This document shows positions 47,698 through 56,293 of a stretch of 64,000 nucleotides of DNA, piece after piece. Made by a program: the position numbers and the translations under genes. The stretch is from Arthrobacter sp. Leaf137 (lineage in GTDB: Bacteria > Actinomycetota > Actinomycetes > Actinomycetales > Micrococcaceae), in NCBI RefSeq assembly GCF_001423525.1, contig NZ_LMOI01000003.1, forward strand, positions 81,630-145,629, written 5' to 3'. Positions within the stretch are counted from its first letter, which is position 1, and each line of letters starts with the position of its first letter. The notes below the pieces were generated by a model, which saw only the letters and a list, made by a program, of their open reading frames with translations, was not told where the DNA came from and ran no database searches.

Positions 47698-48927
47698 ATG
47701 GCAAACCCCACCCCGCTGCGCATAGGCATGGCGGGCTACGCCTTCATGGGCGCCGCACATTCGCACGCCTGGCGAACGGCCCCGCGGTTCTTCGACCTCC
47801 CGCTGGTTCCGGAACTGACCGCCCTGGCCGGCAGGAACGCCGACGCCGCTGCAGCAGCGGCCGCCAAGCTGGGTTGGAGTTCCACCGAAACGGACTCGCG
47901 CCGACTCATCGAGCGGGATGACATCGACCTCATTGACATCTGCACTCCCGGCGATACGCACGCCCAGATTGCCATTGCCGCGCTGGAAGCCGGCAAGCAC
48001 GTCCTCTGCGAAAAACCCCTGGCCAACACGGTGGAGGAGGCCGAACGCATGGCCGCCGCGGCACGGTCCGCCGCCACGCGCGGTGTCTACGCCATGTGCG
48101 GCTACAGCTACCGCCGCACCCCGGCCCTGGCGTTGGCCAAGCGGATGGTGGACAGCGGCAGGCTGGGGACCATCCGCCACGTGCGCGCACAATACCTCCA
48201 GGATTGGCTCAGCGACGCAAATGCCCCCATGACCTGGCGCCTGGACAGGTCCAGGTCCGGCTCCGGCGCGCTGGGCGACATCGGCGCCCACATCATCGAC
48301 GCCGCCCAGTGGATCACCGGCCAGCAGATCTCCGGGGTGTCGGCGCTGATGGAGACGTTCGTCCGGGAACGGCCCCTGGCGGGCGACCTCGTGGGCCTCG
48401 GCGGCCATGGAAACCTCGACGCCGGCTCGCCCCGGGGAGCGGTAACGGTCGACGACACGGCGATCTTCACGGCAAGGTTCGACGGCGGCCCGGTGGGGGT
48501 TTTCGAGGCCACGCGCTATGCGCTGGGACGGCGGAACGCCATGCGGCTGGAGATCAACGGCAGCGAGGGCTCCCTCGCCTTCGACTTTGAGGACAACAAC
48601 GTCCTGTCCTTCTATGACGCCGCCGAAGGGCCCGACGCCGGCTTCCGCAGGATCATCGTCACCGAGCCCGAGCACCCCTACGTGGGGAACTGGTGGCCCA
48701 CCGGCCACGGCCTCGGCTACGAGCACGGCTTCACCCACCAGGTGGTGGACCTGGTGACCGCCCTCGCGGCCGGCCGCCAGCCTGAACCGTCCTTCGATGA
48801 CGCCCTGCAGGTGCAGCGCGTCCTCGCAGCGGTGGAGACGAGTGCGGGCAATGCCTCCCGCTGGCAAGAGATCCGCCAACCAGACCCAGCATCCAGCTCC
48901 TATGCACATGAAGGAATATCCCTATGA
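47698..48927 (+). CDS. Gfo/Idh/MocA family oxidoreductase (first)
   Basis: A 409-residue NAD(P)-dependent sugar or inositol dehydrogenase. The Rossmann region begins IGMAGYAFMGAAHSHAWRTA, with the family EKP motif in VLCEKPLANTVEEAER; the substrate domain contains GALGDIGAHIIDAAQWITG, where the D and H bind substrate. Usual GxGxxG is replaced by G-Y-A-F-M-G-A, as in many relatives. It leads the operon controlled by the LacI sites and overlaps the ThuA gene (ATGA, 48924). Confidence 0.9.
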   Translation: MANPTPLRIGMAGYAFMGAAHSHAWRTAPRFFDLPLVPELTALAGRNADAAAAAAAKLGWSSTETDSRRLIERDDIDLIDICTPGDTHAQIAIAALEAGKHVLCEKPLANTVEEAERMAAAARSAATRGVYAMCGYSYRRTPALALAKRMVDSGRLGTIRHVRAQYLQDWLSDANAPMTWRLDRSRSGSGALGDIGAHIIDAAQWITGQQISGVSALMETFVRERPLAGDLVGLGGHGNLDAGSPRGAVTVDDTAIFTARFDGGPVGVFEATRYALGRRNAMRLEINGSEGSLAFDFEDNNVLSFYDAAEGPDAGFRRIIVTEPEHPYVGNWWPTGHGLGYEHGFTHQVVDLVTALAAGRQPEPSFDDALQVQRVLAAVETSAGNASRWQEIRQPDPASSSYAHEGISL

Positions 48928-49622
48928 CCGGCACGAAGGACGCCCTGGTGGTCCGCGGCGGGTGGGACGGGCACCAGCCCGTCGAAGCAACAGACCTGTT
49001 CATCCCCTTCCTCAAGGACCACGGGTATGACGTCCGGATCGAGGAGTCCCCCAAGGTCTATGCCGATGCGGACTACATGGCCGGCGTGGACCTCATCGTC
49101 CAGTGCATGACCATGAGCACCATCGAAAAGGACGAGTTCGCAGGCCTGCGGGCCGCCGTCGAAAACGGGACCGGCCTGGCGGGCTGGCACGGCGGCATCG
49201 CAGATTCGTACCGCAATACCTCCGACTACCTGCACCTGATCGGCGGGCAGTTCGCCTGCCACCCGGGCAAACATCCGGACGAGCGCCACGGGGAACAGGC
49301 GGACAACTACGTTCCCTACACGGTGAACATGCTTCCCGCCGCAGCAGACCACCCCATCACCCGCGGCATTCCCGACTTCGACCTGGTCACCGAGCAGTAC
49401 TGGGTGCTGGCCGATGACTACATCGACGTCCTGGCCACCACCACCCAGAAAGTACGGTCCTGGGATCCGTGGCACCGCGAGGTCACGTCACCGGCCATCT
49501 GGACCCGCCAGTGGGGCGCGGGAAAGATCTTCGTCTGCACGCCCGGCCACCGCGTGGAAATCCTTCAGGACACCAGCGTCCGCACCGTCATCGAGAGGGG
49601 GCTGCTGTGGGCCAGCCGCTGA
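48924..49622 (+). CDS. ThuA domain protein
   Basis: A 232-residue ThuA/trehalose-utilisation protein with a glutamine-amidotransferase-like fold: GLAGWHGGIADSYRNTSDYLHLIGGQF and WTRQWGAGKIFVCTPGHR are typical. ThuA proteins cooperate with Gfo/Idh enzymes in oxidation of disaccharides or uncommon sugars through keto-intermediates. It lies between two such enzymes. Translation is coupled by overlap at both ends. Confidence 0.88.
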   Translation: MTGTKDALVVRGGWDGHQPVEATDLFIPFLKDHGYDVRIEESPKVYADADYMAGVDLIVQCMTMSTIEKDEFAGLRAAVENGTGLAGWHGGIADSYRNTSDYLHLIGGQFACHPGKHPDERHGEQADNYVPYTVNMLPAAADHPITRGIPDFDLVTEQYWVLADDYIDVLATTTQKVRSWDPWHREVTSPAIWTRQWGAGKIFVCTPGHRVEILQDTSVRTVIERGLLWASR

Positions 49623-50749
49623 CCGCGGGCACCGCCACCACGGTCGGCATCATCGGCTGCGGCGCCATCAGTGCCCAGTACCTGGCGAGCTTTCGCCGCC
49701 TGCCGAACGTCCGGCTCACGGCCGTCGCGGACCTGGACCTGTCCCGCGCGCAGGCTGTCGCGGACTCCTGCGATGGCGTGCGCGCCGTGACGGTGGACGA
49801 ACTGCTGGCTGATCCCGCCGTCGGCCTCGTCCTGAACCTCACCATTCCTGCCGCCCACGCGGACATCGCGCTCCAGGCCATAGCCGCCGGGAAGGCCGTG
49901 TACGGCGAAAAGCCGCTGGCGGCGAGCACCAAGGAGGCCCGGGAGGTTCTGGACGCTGCGAAGGCGGCCGGCGTTGCCGTGGGATGCGCTCCGGACACGG
50001 TCCTGGGCACTGGAATGCAGACCGCGCGGAAGGCGATCGACGACGGCCTGATCGGCACCCCCATCGCCGCCACCGCCGTCATGGCCACCCCGGGACACGA
50101 GCGCTGGCACCCCAATCCGGACTTCTACTACCAGCCAGGCGGCGGCCCGCTGCTGGACATGGGCCCGTACTACGTCACCGCGCTGGTAACCCTGCTGGGT
50201 CCTGTGGTTTCCGTGACCGGCGCCGCCAGCCACACCAGGGATCAGCGCACCATCGGCTCCGGCCCCCGCGCCGGCGAAACCGTACCCGTCCACGTGGACT
50301 CGCACGTGACCGGGACACTGACGCATGCCGGCGGCGCCATCTCCACGCTGGTGATGAGCTTCGACTCCGTTCGCACCAAGAGTCCCAACCTGGAGATCCA
50401 CGGCGAGCGCGGCTCGCTGGTGGTTCCGGACCCCAACAGGTTCGACGGCGACGTGGAGCTTTTCACGCCCGGTGCAGCGGACTGGGAGGTGCTGCCGGTT
50501 TCGGCCGGCTATGTGGGCGCGGGCCGCGGTTTCGGGATCGCGGACCTGGCGGCCACCGCTCCCGGCAGCGAGCCGCGGGCCGGGGGCGAGCTGGCGTTCC
50601 ACGTCCTGGATGTCATGGAATCGCTGCTGGAGGCTGCACGGACCGGCGCCGCCACAGAGGTGCGGAGCGCCGCGGCCAGGCCAGCACCGGTCCCGCTGAC
50701 TCCCGCCCGGCCGGAGGACGGCCCGGACGGCCGCCTGCCCCGCGCCTAA
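49607..50749 (+). CDS. Gfo/Idh/MocA family oxidoreductase (second)
   Basis: A 380-residue dehydrogenase with the standard GIIGCGAISAQYLASFRR cofactor motif, GEKPLAASTKEAREVL and GPLLDMGPYYVTALVTLLGP. GTG 49607 is supported by GAGAGGGGG just upstream; it overlaps the ThuA gene by 16 bp. Its stop overlaps the stop of the convergent GGDEF gene (50746-50749). With the first dehydrogenase and ThuA it likely oxidises a sugar or inositol derivative in two steps. Confidence 0.9.
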   Translation: MGQPLTAGTATTVGIIGCGAISAQYLASFRRLPNVRLTAVADLDLSRAQAVADSCDGVRAVTVDELLADPAVGLVLNLTIPAAHADIALQAIAAGKAVYGEKPLAASTKEAREVLDAAKAAGVAVGCAPDTVLGTGMQTARKAIDDGLIGTPIAATAVMATPGHERWHPNPDFYYQPGGGPLLDMGPYYVTALVTLLGPVVSVTGAASHTRDQRTIGSGPRAGETVPVHVDSHVTGTLTHAGGAISTLVMSFDSVRTKSPNLEIHGERGSLVVPDPNRFDGDVELFTPGAADWEVLPVSAGYVGAGRGFGIADLAATAPGSEPRAGGELAFHVLDVMESLLEAARTGAATEVRSAAARPAPVPLTPARPEDGPDGRLPRA

Positions 50750-51897
50750 ACGCGCCCGTCGCTGCGGGCGCTCCGGTTCCGGCCCAGGGACTTGGCCGTG
50801 TACAAAGCCGTGTCCGCTGCCGCGATGAGATCGTCCACCTGGGAGGTCCCGGCGTCGTACGTGGAAATCCCGTAACTTGCCGTGGGCATCTCCACCCCGT
50901 CCAGGCGGGCGTCCGCGGCGAGGCGGCGGCTGATCTCGGAGGCCACCAGCTCTGCCCGCTCGGGGCTGGCCCCGGGCATCAGGAGGACGAATTCCTCGCC
51001 GCCGTAACGGCCCACCAGGTCGGTGGTCCGTACGGTGGCGGTGCAGGCATCCGCGAACCGGCGCAGTGCCACGTCCCCGGCCGCGTGGCCGTAGGTGTCG
51101 TTGACGGATTTGAAGTGGTCCAGGTCAGCCAGGATGAGGGCCCCGGAGGCACCGGTGATGGCCCGGTCCGCCAGCTGCTCGGCGGCCAGGTCCAGGAAGG
51201 CTTTCCGGTTCAGGAGCCCGGTGAGGTCATCTCGCGAGGCCACCACGCGCAGGGCCCGCGTCTGCTGCTCGCTGCTGAGGGCCGCCATGCTGAAGGACAC
51301 CACCACAAGGAGCACCATGGTCACCAGCGTGGTGACGGCGGACCCGAACACTGTGACGAACGTGCGCCCGTCCTGGCCTTCCAGGACGAAGGCCAGCCAG
51401 CGGAAGAAATAGTAGACGGCCAGGCCACCGGCGGAGACCGCCATGGGGATACGGACCCGGGAGTACCCAGGCTCCAGGCGCCAGAGTTCGCGTGAGGCCA
51501 ACCCGATGCTGATGCTCATGGCGGCAAGGAAAACGGTCCCGCCGGACCAGGTGTTGGTGGCCGGGCTGTCCAGGGCCGACGCCACCAGGGTGGCCAGGGG
51601 AAGGCCCGCGAAGGCCCAGATGCGCGGCCGGACGGTACGCAGGGACCGGGCGCCTGCCCAGACGGCCACGCCGCCGTTTACCAGCAGCACGTTGCCCACG
51701 GGGTTGGCCCAGATCTGGTGCGGCGTCCCGTCCAGCAGGAAGCAGCCGGAGCCGCCCAGGAAGAAGATCAGGGCCACGCACCACCAGCCGCTGTACGGCG
51801 AGCGCGTTACCCGGTACGCCGAGAAGTAGAACAGCACCACCAGGACCAGGGCCATGAGGCCGAAGGCGATCCGAAGGGTCGTCGTATCCAGAACCAT
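50746..51897 (-). CDS. Diguanylate cyclase (GGDEF) with membrane sensor
   Basis: A 383-residue protein: seven predicted membrane helices in the first 200 residues (MASE-like sensor), then a GGDEF domain from about 215. The catalytic loop is GRYGGEEFVLLMPG with GGEEF intact, and RxxD (RTTD) lies exactly five residues before it, so the inhibitory site for product feedback is present. It makes cyclic-di-GMP. No EAL domain. It stands opposite the sugar operon and overlaps its last stop codon. Confidence 0.92.
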   Translation of the reverse strand: MVLDTTTLRIAFGLMALVLVVLFYFSAYRVTRSPYSGWWCVALIFFLGGSGCFLLDGTPHQIWANPVGNVLLVNGGVAVWAGARSLRTVRPRIWAFAGLPLATLVASALDSPATNTWSGGTVFLAAMSISIGLASRELWRLEPGYSRVRIPMAVSAGGLAVYYFFRWLAFVLEGQDGRTFVTVFGSAVTTLVTMVLLVVVSFSMAALSSEQQTRALRVVASRDDLTGLLNRKAFLDLAAEQLADRAITGASGALILADLDHFKSVNDTYGHAAGDVALRRFADACTATVRTTDLVGRYGGEEFVLLMPGASPERAELVASEISRRLAADARLDGVEMPTASYGISTYDAGTSQVDDLIAAADTALYTAKSLGRNRSARSDGRV

Positions 51898-52059
51898 GTC
51901 TCCGAAAGTCCCCCAAACGCCGAAACCCTAACTGCCCCCAAGTATCGCACCGCCCCGACGGGGCCGCACCCACCCGCAACGCCATGACGAACGTGTTCGG
52001 ACCGCCTAGGGTGGAAGATGCTGCCGGATCACCGGCATGAGCCACCAGAAAGGCCCGCC

Positions 52060-52296
52060 ATGCTCCTTCTCTTTGGCTTCAAGACGGTCGACAAAGCCCT
52101 CCCGGGCAGGCCCGGAACGTGCCAGCACTGCCGTGCCCACGTACACCACGCCCTGGTTGAGCGGGCCACCAAGTTCACGCTGTTCTTCATCCCGGTGTTC
52201 ACCACGTCCCGGAAATTCCGCATCACCTGCACCAACTGCGGCTACGTCTCGTCCATCTCGGGCCGCCAGAAGCGGGCGCTGGAAATGCGTGGATGA
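52060..52296 (+). CDS. Zinc-ribbon domain protein
   Basis: A 78-residue protein with two CxxC pairs, CQHC and CTNC, forming a zinc ribbon, and a hydrophobic segment FTLFFIPVF between them that could dip into the membrane. Related short proteins are common in actinobacteria and have no established role. ATG 52060 has AAAGG upstream. The CNNM/CorC operon lies 124 bp downstream. Confidence 0.78.
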   Translation: MLLLFGFKTVDKALPGRPGTCQHCRAHVHHALVERATKFTLFFIPVFTTSRKFRITCTNCGYVSSISGRQKRALEMRG

Positions 52297-52338
52297 CGCT
52301 GCGGGAACTTCCGGCCGTCCCGTAAAGTTGAATGCATT

Positions 52339-52428
52339 ATGGACGACCCTCCTTCACATATGCCCTGGCCCCTCTGCCTTCTGACCGGATCACCGGCCAC
52401 CACAGGAGAGGGGCGCCCCAATGTATGA
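52339..52428 (+). CDS. Putative Asp/Pro-rich leader peptide before CNNM gene
   Basis: A 29-residue ORF beginning MDDPPSHMPWPLC and overlapping the CNNM start by eight bases (stop TGA at 52426-52428, CNNM ATG at 52421). A -10-like TAAAGT at 52323-52328 would place the transcript start about three bases before the ATG, so the peptide would be nearly leaderless. Acidic plus proline residues at the N-terminus are the feature that lets MgtL-type leader peptides stall or drop ribosomes in low magnesium. The function is inferred. Confidence 0.4.
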   Translation: MDDPPSHMPWPLCLLTGSPATTGEGRPNV

Positions 52429-53779
52429 ATGGATCATGCTGGGCATCGGCCTGGTCCTGACCGTCGGCACCGGCTTCTTCGTCGCCTCCGAGTTCGCCCT
52501 GGTGAACCTTGACCGGCACGACCTCGAAGCCCGCCAGGCCCGCGGCGAGAAACGCCTCGCGCCCACCATCAAAGCCCTCAAGATCACGTCCACCCACCTT
52601 TCGGGTGCACAGCTGGGTATCACCCTCACCACGCTCCTCACCGGTTACACGTTCGAGCCGGCCATCAGCCGGATGCTCAACGGCCCGCTGACGTCCGCGG
52701 GCCTGCCGGAAACACTGGTGCCGGCCATCGGGTCCGTGGCCGGTATTTTCCTGGCCACCATCTTCTCCATGGTGATCGGCGAACTGGTTCCCAAGAACTT
52801 CGCCCTTGCCCTGCCGCTGGCCACCGCCAAGGTGGTAGTGCCGTTCCAGACGCTGTTCACCACGGTCTTCAAGCCCGTGATCCTGCTCTTCAACAACACC
52901 GCCAACAAGATCATCCGCGGCTTCGGCATCGAACCCAAGGAAGAACTGTCCGGAGCCCGGAGCGCGGAGGAGCTGAGCTCCCTGGTGCGCCGCTCCGCCG
53001 TCGAAGGCGTCCTTGACCTCGACCATGCCACGCTGCTGCACCGGACCCTCCGCTTCACCGAACACAGCGCGGTGGAAGTCATGACGCCGCGCGTCCGGAT
53101 GACCGCGGTGGGTACCGCGGACACCGCGGAGGACATCGTCAGCCTGGCCAAGTCCACCGGCTACTCCCGCTTCCCGGTGATCGGCCGGGACCGTGATGAC
53201 GTGGTGGGTGTGCTGCACGTCAAGCAGGCGTTCGCCGTCGCCCTGTCCGACCGCGCCGGCACCACCGCCGGCGATCTCATGATCGAACCTTTGCGCGTTC
53301 CCGAATCCATGGGCGTTGACACCCTCCTGAACCTGCTCCGCAAGCAGGGGCTGCAGGTGGCCATCGTCTCCGACGAGCACGGCGGCACCGCCGGGATCGT
53401 CACGCTGGAGGACCTGGTGGAAGAGATCGTGGGTGAACTGGAGGACGAGCATGACCGCGCCCGCGTGGGCGTGGTCCGCACCGGGCGCTCCATCACCTTC
53501 GACGCCGCGCTGCGCCCGGACGAACTCCTGGACCGCACCGGCATCCGCGTGCCGGACGGCGAGTACGACACCGTTGCCGGCTTCGTGACGGACCAGCTGG
53601 ACCGGCTGCCCGAGCTCGGAGACGAAGTGGAGGTCGACGGCGGCACGCTCCGTGTGGAGCGCGCGCTGGAGACCCGCGTGGAGCGGCTCCGCTTCACGCC
53701 CGCCGAATCCGGTGAAGCACCGCAAAGCCCGCACGACAGGATCGTGGACAACATCACCCGGGAGCTGACCCATGAGTGA
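52421..53779 (+). CDS. CNNM/CorC-type hemolysin family transporter, first
   Basis: A 452-residue protein. The N-terminal CNNM (DUF21) membrane domain covers about 1-190 (GTGFFVASEFALVNLDRHDLEARQ is typical), followed by a paired CBS domain (about 205-325, with TPRVRMTAV, GYSRFPVIGRDRDDVVGVLH) and a C-terminal CorC/HlyC transporter-associated domain (from about 355). The family moves or regulates Mg2+/Co2+ and needs ATP-Mg binding to the CBS pair. It overlaps the next gene by eight bases. The upstream Asp/Pro-rich ORF may tune it to magnesium. Confidence 0.9.
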   Translation: MYEWIMLGIGLVLTVGTGFFVASEFALVNLDRHDLEARQARGEKRLAPTIKALKITSTHLSGAQLGITLTTLLTGYTFEPAISRMLNGPLTSAGLPETLVPAIGSVAGIFLATIFSMVIGELVPKNFALALPLATAKVVVPFQTLFTTVFKPVILLFNNTANKIIRGFGIEPKEELSGARSAEELSSLVRRSAVEGVLDLDHATLLHRTLRFTEHSAVEVMTPRVRMTAVGTADTAEDIVSLAKSTGYSRFPVIGRDRDDVVGVLHVKQAFAVALSDRAGTTAGDLMIEPLRVPESMGVDTLLNLLRKQGLQVAIVSDEHGGTAGIVTLEDLVEEIVGELEDEHDRARVGVVRTGRSITFDAALRPDELLDRTGIRVPDGEYDTVAGFVTDQLDRLPELGDEVEVDGGTLRVERALETRVERLRFTPAESGEAPQSPHDRIVDNITRELTHE

Positions 53780-54812
53780 ATATCTTCCCGGCATCATCTG
53801 GCTGGCCGTGCTCCTGGTGGTCAACGGCTTCTTCGTGGGCGCCGAGTTCGCGGTGATCTCGGCCCGCAGGTCGCAGATCGAACCCAAGGCGGAAGCGGGC
53901 AGCAAGGCGGCCAAAACCACGCTGTGGGCCATGGAGCACGCAACGCTGATGCTGGCCACCAGCCAGCTGGGCATCACCGTCTGTTCGCTGATTATCCTGA
54001 ACGTCTCCGAGCCGGCCATCCACCACCTCCTGGAAATCCCGCTGGGCCTGACGTCCCTGTCCTACGAGGCCATCAGCATCATCGCATTCATCGTGGCGCT
54101 GCTGCTGGTGACCTTCCTGCACGTGGTGCTGGGCGAGATGGTGCCCAAGAACATTTCGTTCTCGGTCCCCACACGCGCTGCGCTGATCCTGGCACCGCCG
54201 CTGGTAGTCGTGGCACGGATCTTCAAGCCCGTGATCTGGACGCTGAACGGCATCGCCAACAGCATCCTGCGCCTGTTCAAGGTGGAACCCAAGGATGAGG
54301 CCACCAGCGCCTACACCCTGGACGAGGTGGCCAACATCGTGGAGCAGTCCACCCGCGACGGCATGCTGAAGGACACCACCGGCGCCCTGACCAATGCGTT
54401 CGAGTTCACCGCCAAGACGGTGGCCGACGTTCAGGTTCCGCTGGCGGACATCGTGCTGCTCCCGGAGACTGCCACCCCGGCCGACATCCAGCAGGCCGTT
54501 GCCCGGCACGGGTACTCGCGCTACATCCTCACGGACAGCAACGGCGAATCCGCAGGCTACCTCCACCTCAAGGACGTCATGGACCTCACCTCGCCGGAGA
54601 AGTTCGCCCGGCCGGTGCCCGCCAAGCGGATCCGGCGGCTCGCCTCGGCCTTCGCAGGCTCCGAACTTGAGGACGCCCTCGCAGCCATGCGCCGCACCGG
54701 CGCCCACGTGGCCCGGGTGTCCGACGCCGAGGGCGCCACCACCGGGATGCTGTTCCTCGAGGACATTATCGAAGAGCTGGTGGGCGAGGTCCAGGACGCC
54801 ACCAGCGTCTGA
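53772..54812 (+). CDS. CNNM/CorC-type hemolysin family transporter, second
   Basis: A 346-residue relative of the gene before it: CNNM membrane domain (NGFFVGAEFAVISARRSQIE) and CBS pair (HGYSRYILTDSNGESAGYLHLKDVM, read in parts). It lacks the CorC/HlyC C-terminal domain. Tandem long-plus-short CNNM genes are a common actinobacterial pair and may form a heteromer. It ends at a strong terminator. Confidence 0.9.
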   Translation: MSEYLPGIIWLAVLLVVNGFFVGAEFAVISARRSQIEPKAEAGSKAAKTTLWAMEHATLMLATSQLGITVCSLIILNVSEPAIHHLLEIPLGLTSLSYEAISIIAFIVALLLVTFLHVVLGEMVPKNISFSVPTRAALILAPPLVVVARIFKPVIWTLNGIANSILRLFKVEPKDEATSAYTLDEVANIVEQSTRDGMLKDTTGALTNAFEFTAKTVADVQVPLADIVLLPETATPADIQQAVARHGYSRYILTDSNGESAGYLHLKDVMDLTSPEKFARPVPAKRIRRLASAFAGSELEDALAAMRRTGAHVARVSDAEGATTGMLFLEDIIEELVGEVQDATSV

Positions 54813-54832
54813 CCGGCGTTCCAGCACCAGGG

Positions 54833-54865
54833 TGCGGCCTCCTGCGGGAGGCCGCATCTTTTTTT
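54833..54865 (+). terminator. Rho-independent terminator of the CNNM operon
   Basis: Stem TGCGGCCTCC with GGAGGCCGCA around a TGCG loop, followed by TCTTTTTTT. Confidence 0.9.
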
Positions 54866-54909
54866 GCGCCGACACCTAGCCTCCGACGACGCACGCCGCT
54901 AGAGTGGGT

Positions 54910-54953
54910 CCCGGTTCCGCCCTGCCGTTCCCGGCAGGGACGACGGGAACCTT
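54910..54953 (+). promoter_or_regulatory. Hairpin in the rsgA leader
   Basis: GGTTCC and CCCTGCC pair with GGCAGGG and GGGAACC, giving a two-part stem (about 54912-54950) between the CNNM terminator and the leader ORF. It may be a structured RNA element or part of an attenuator. Exact role unknown. Confidence 0.4.
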
Positions 54954-54975
54954 CGAGGGAATGGAGGTGGTTTTG

Positions 54976-55056
54976 ATGACTGCAGTTGCCGCGCGCCCCG
55001 GGCGCCCCGCACCCATCAACCCAACCCTTTTCCCCGCCTGCACCGCCAGCGCCTGA
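54976..55056 (+). CDS. Putative 26-residue Pro/Arg-rich leader peptide of rsgA
   Basis: A short ORF with good ribosome site GGAGG (54963-54967). The peptide begins MTAVAARPGRPAPINP and ends ACTASA. It stops 40 bp before the TTG start of rsgA. Between them lies a hairpin (CGGGA at 55072-55076 with TCCCG at 55082-55086) just before the rsgA ribosome site AGGA (55087-55090). Translation-linked control is plausible. Confidence 0.35.
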   Translation: MTAVAARPGRPAPINPTLFPACTASA

Positions 55057-55096
55057 CGCACGCCGGTGCACCGGGACATTCTCCCGAGGAAACACC

Positions 55097-56254
55097 TTGA
55101 ACACTTCTTCAGGCAACGCCCTGGACAGCAACATCACCAACCAACAAACTAATGACGGCCCCTCCGGTTTCGGCTACACGGCCGCCGTTGCCCGATATTT
55201 CGAGGACCATCCCTGCCCTGAGGGCACCGGACGAGGGCGGGTGGTCCGCGTGGACCGCAACCTGCTGCTCGTGGCAGTGGCCGACGGGCTCCTTCATCTC
55301 CCCTATCCACTGAGCGGTGAGGCTGCCGTCACCGGCGACTGGGTCTGGATCGGGCCCAACCGGGCCGGTGACCGGCAGATCCTGGCCGTCCTTCCGCGCC
55401 GGTCCGAACTGAGCCGCAAACGCGCCTTTGAGGACTCGTCCGCCGAGCAGGTCCTGGCGGCGAACATGGACACGGTGGGGGTGGTGGTTCCCGTGGACCG
55501 GCCCCTCACGCACAACCGGCTTGAGCGGACGCTCGTGGCGGCGTGGGATTCCGGCGCCACTCCCCTGGTGATCATCACCAAGGCGGACCTTGCGCAAATA
55601 GCGGACGACGTCGTCGGGAAGGTCATCCTGCAGGCCGCGGGAGTGGACGTGGTCACCACCTCGGCCGAAAACGGAGACGGGATCGACGAACTGCTGGCAC
55701 ACATCCCGGCCGGCGGCACCATCGTGCTGCTGGGCCCCTCCGGCGCCGGCAAGTCCACGCTCATCAACGCCCTGGTGGGCCGGGAAGTCCAGCACACCGG
55801 CGAGGTCCGGTCCGGGGACTTCAAGGGCAAGCACACCACCACCTCCCGGGAGCTGGTGCCGCTGGCCAACGGCACCGTGCTCATGGACACCCCGGGCGTT
55901 CGCGGGTTCGGGCTGTTCGACGCCGAGGACGGGCTGGGCGAAATGTTCGGCGACGTGGAAGAGCTGGCCGGGACGTGCCGGTTCAGTGATTGCGGGCACG
56001 GCAACGAGCCGGGTTGCGCCGTCCGGGAGGCCATCGACGACGGAGTCCTGCCGGAGCGCCGCTGGAAGTCCTACCTGAAGATGCAGCGGGAACTGGCGGC
56101 CCTGGCGCGCCGGTCCGACGTCGCGGCCCAGCGGGCCTACTACCGCGAGTGGCACCAGAAGGTGGTGTCCGTGGGCAAGTCCCAGCGGTGGGCGGAGCGG
56201 GAGGTTGCCGAGCAGCGGGAGAAGGCCGGGGGCAAACGCCGCAAAAGCCGGTGA
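55097..56254 (+). CDS. rsgA: Ribosome small-subunit GTPase RsgA
   Basis: A 385-residue circularly permuted GTPase acting late in 30S assembly. The order is OB fold, then G4 (TKAD), G1 (LLGPSGAGKST) and G3 (DTPG), as expected for permutation, with a zinc site CRFSDCGHGNEPGC near the end. The start is TTG 55097 with AGGA six bases upstream; the reading frame is open further upstream but not family-like. The long leader with an ORF and hairpin suggests translational or attenuation control. Confidence 0.92.
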   Translation: MNTSSGNALDSNITNQQTNDGPSGFGYTAAVARYFEDHPCPEGTGRGRVVRVDRNLLLVAVADGLLHLPYPLSGEAAVTGDWVWIGPNRAGDRQILAVLPRRSELSRKRAFEDSSAEQVLAANMDTVGVVVPVDRPLTHNRLERTLVAAWDSGATPLVIITKADLAQIADDVVGKVILQAAGVDVVTTSAENGDGIDELLAHIPAGGTIVLLGPSGAGKSTLINALVGREVQHTGEVRSGDFKGKHTTTSRELVPLANGTVLMDTPGVRGFGLFDAEDGLGEMFGDVEELAGTCRFSDCGHGNEPGCAVREAIDDGVLPERRWKSYLKMQRELAALARRSDVAAQRAYYREWHQKVVSVGKSQRWAEREVAEQREKAGGKRRKSR

Positions 56255-56293
56255 AGGGGCGTCGCTGTCACCGCCAGGGAGTAGGGTGCGGTC

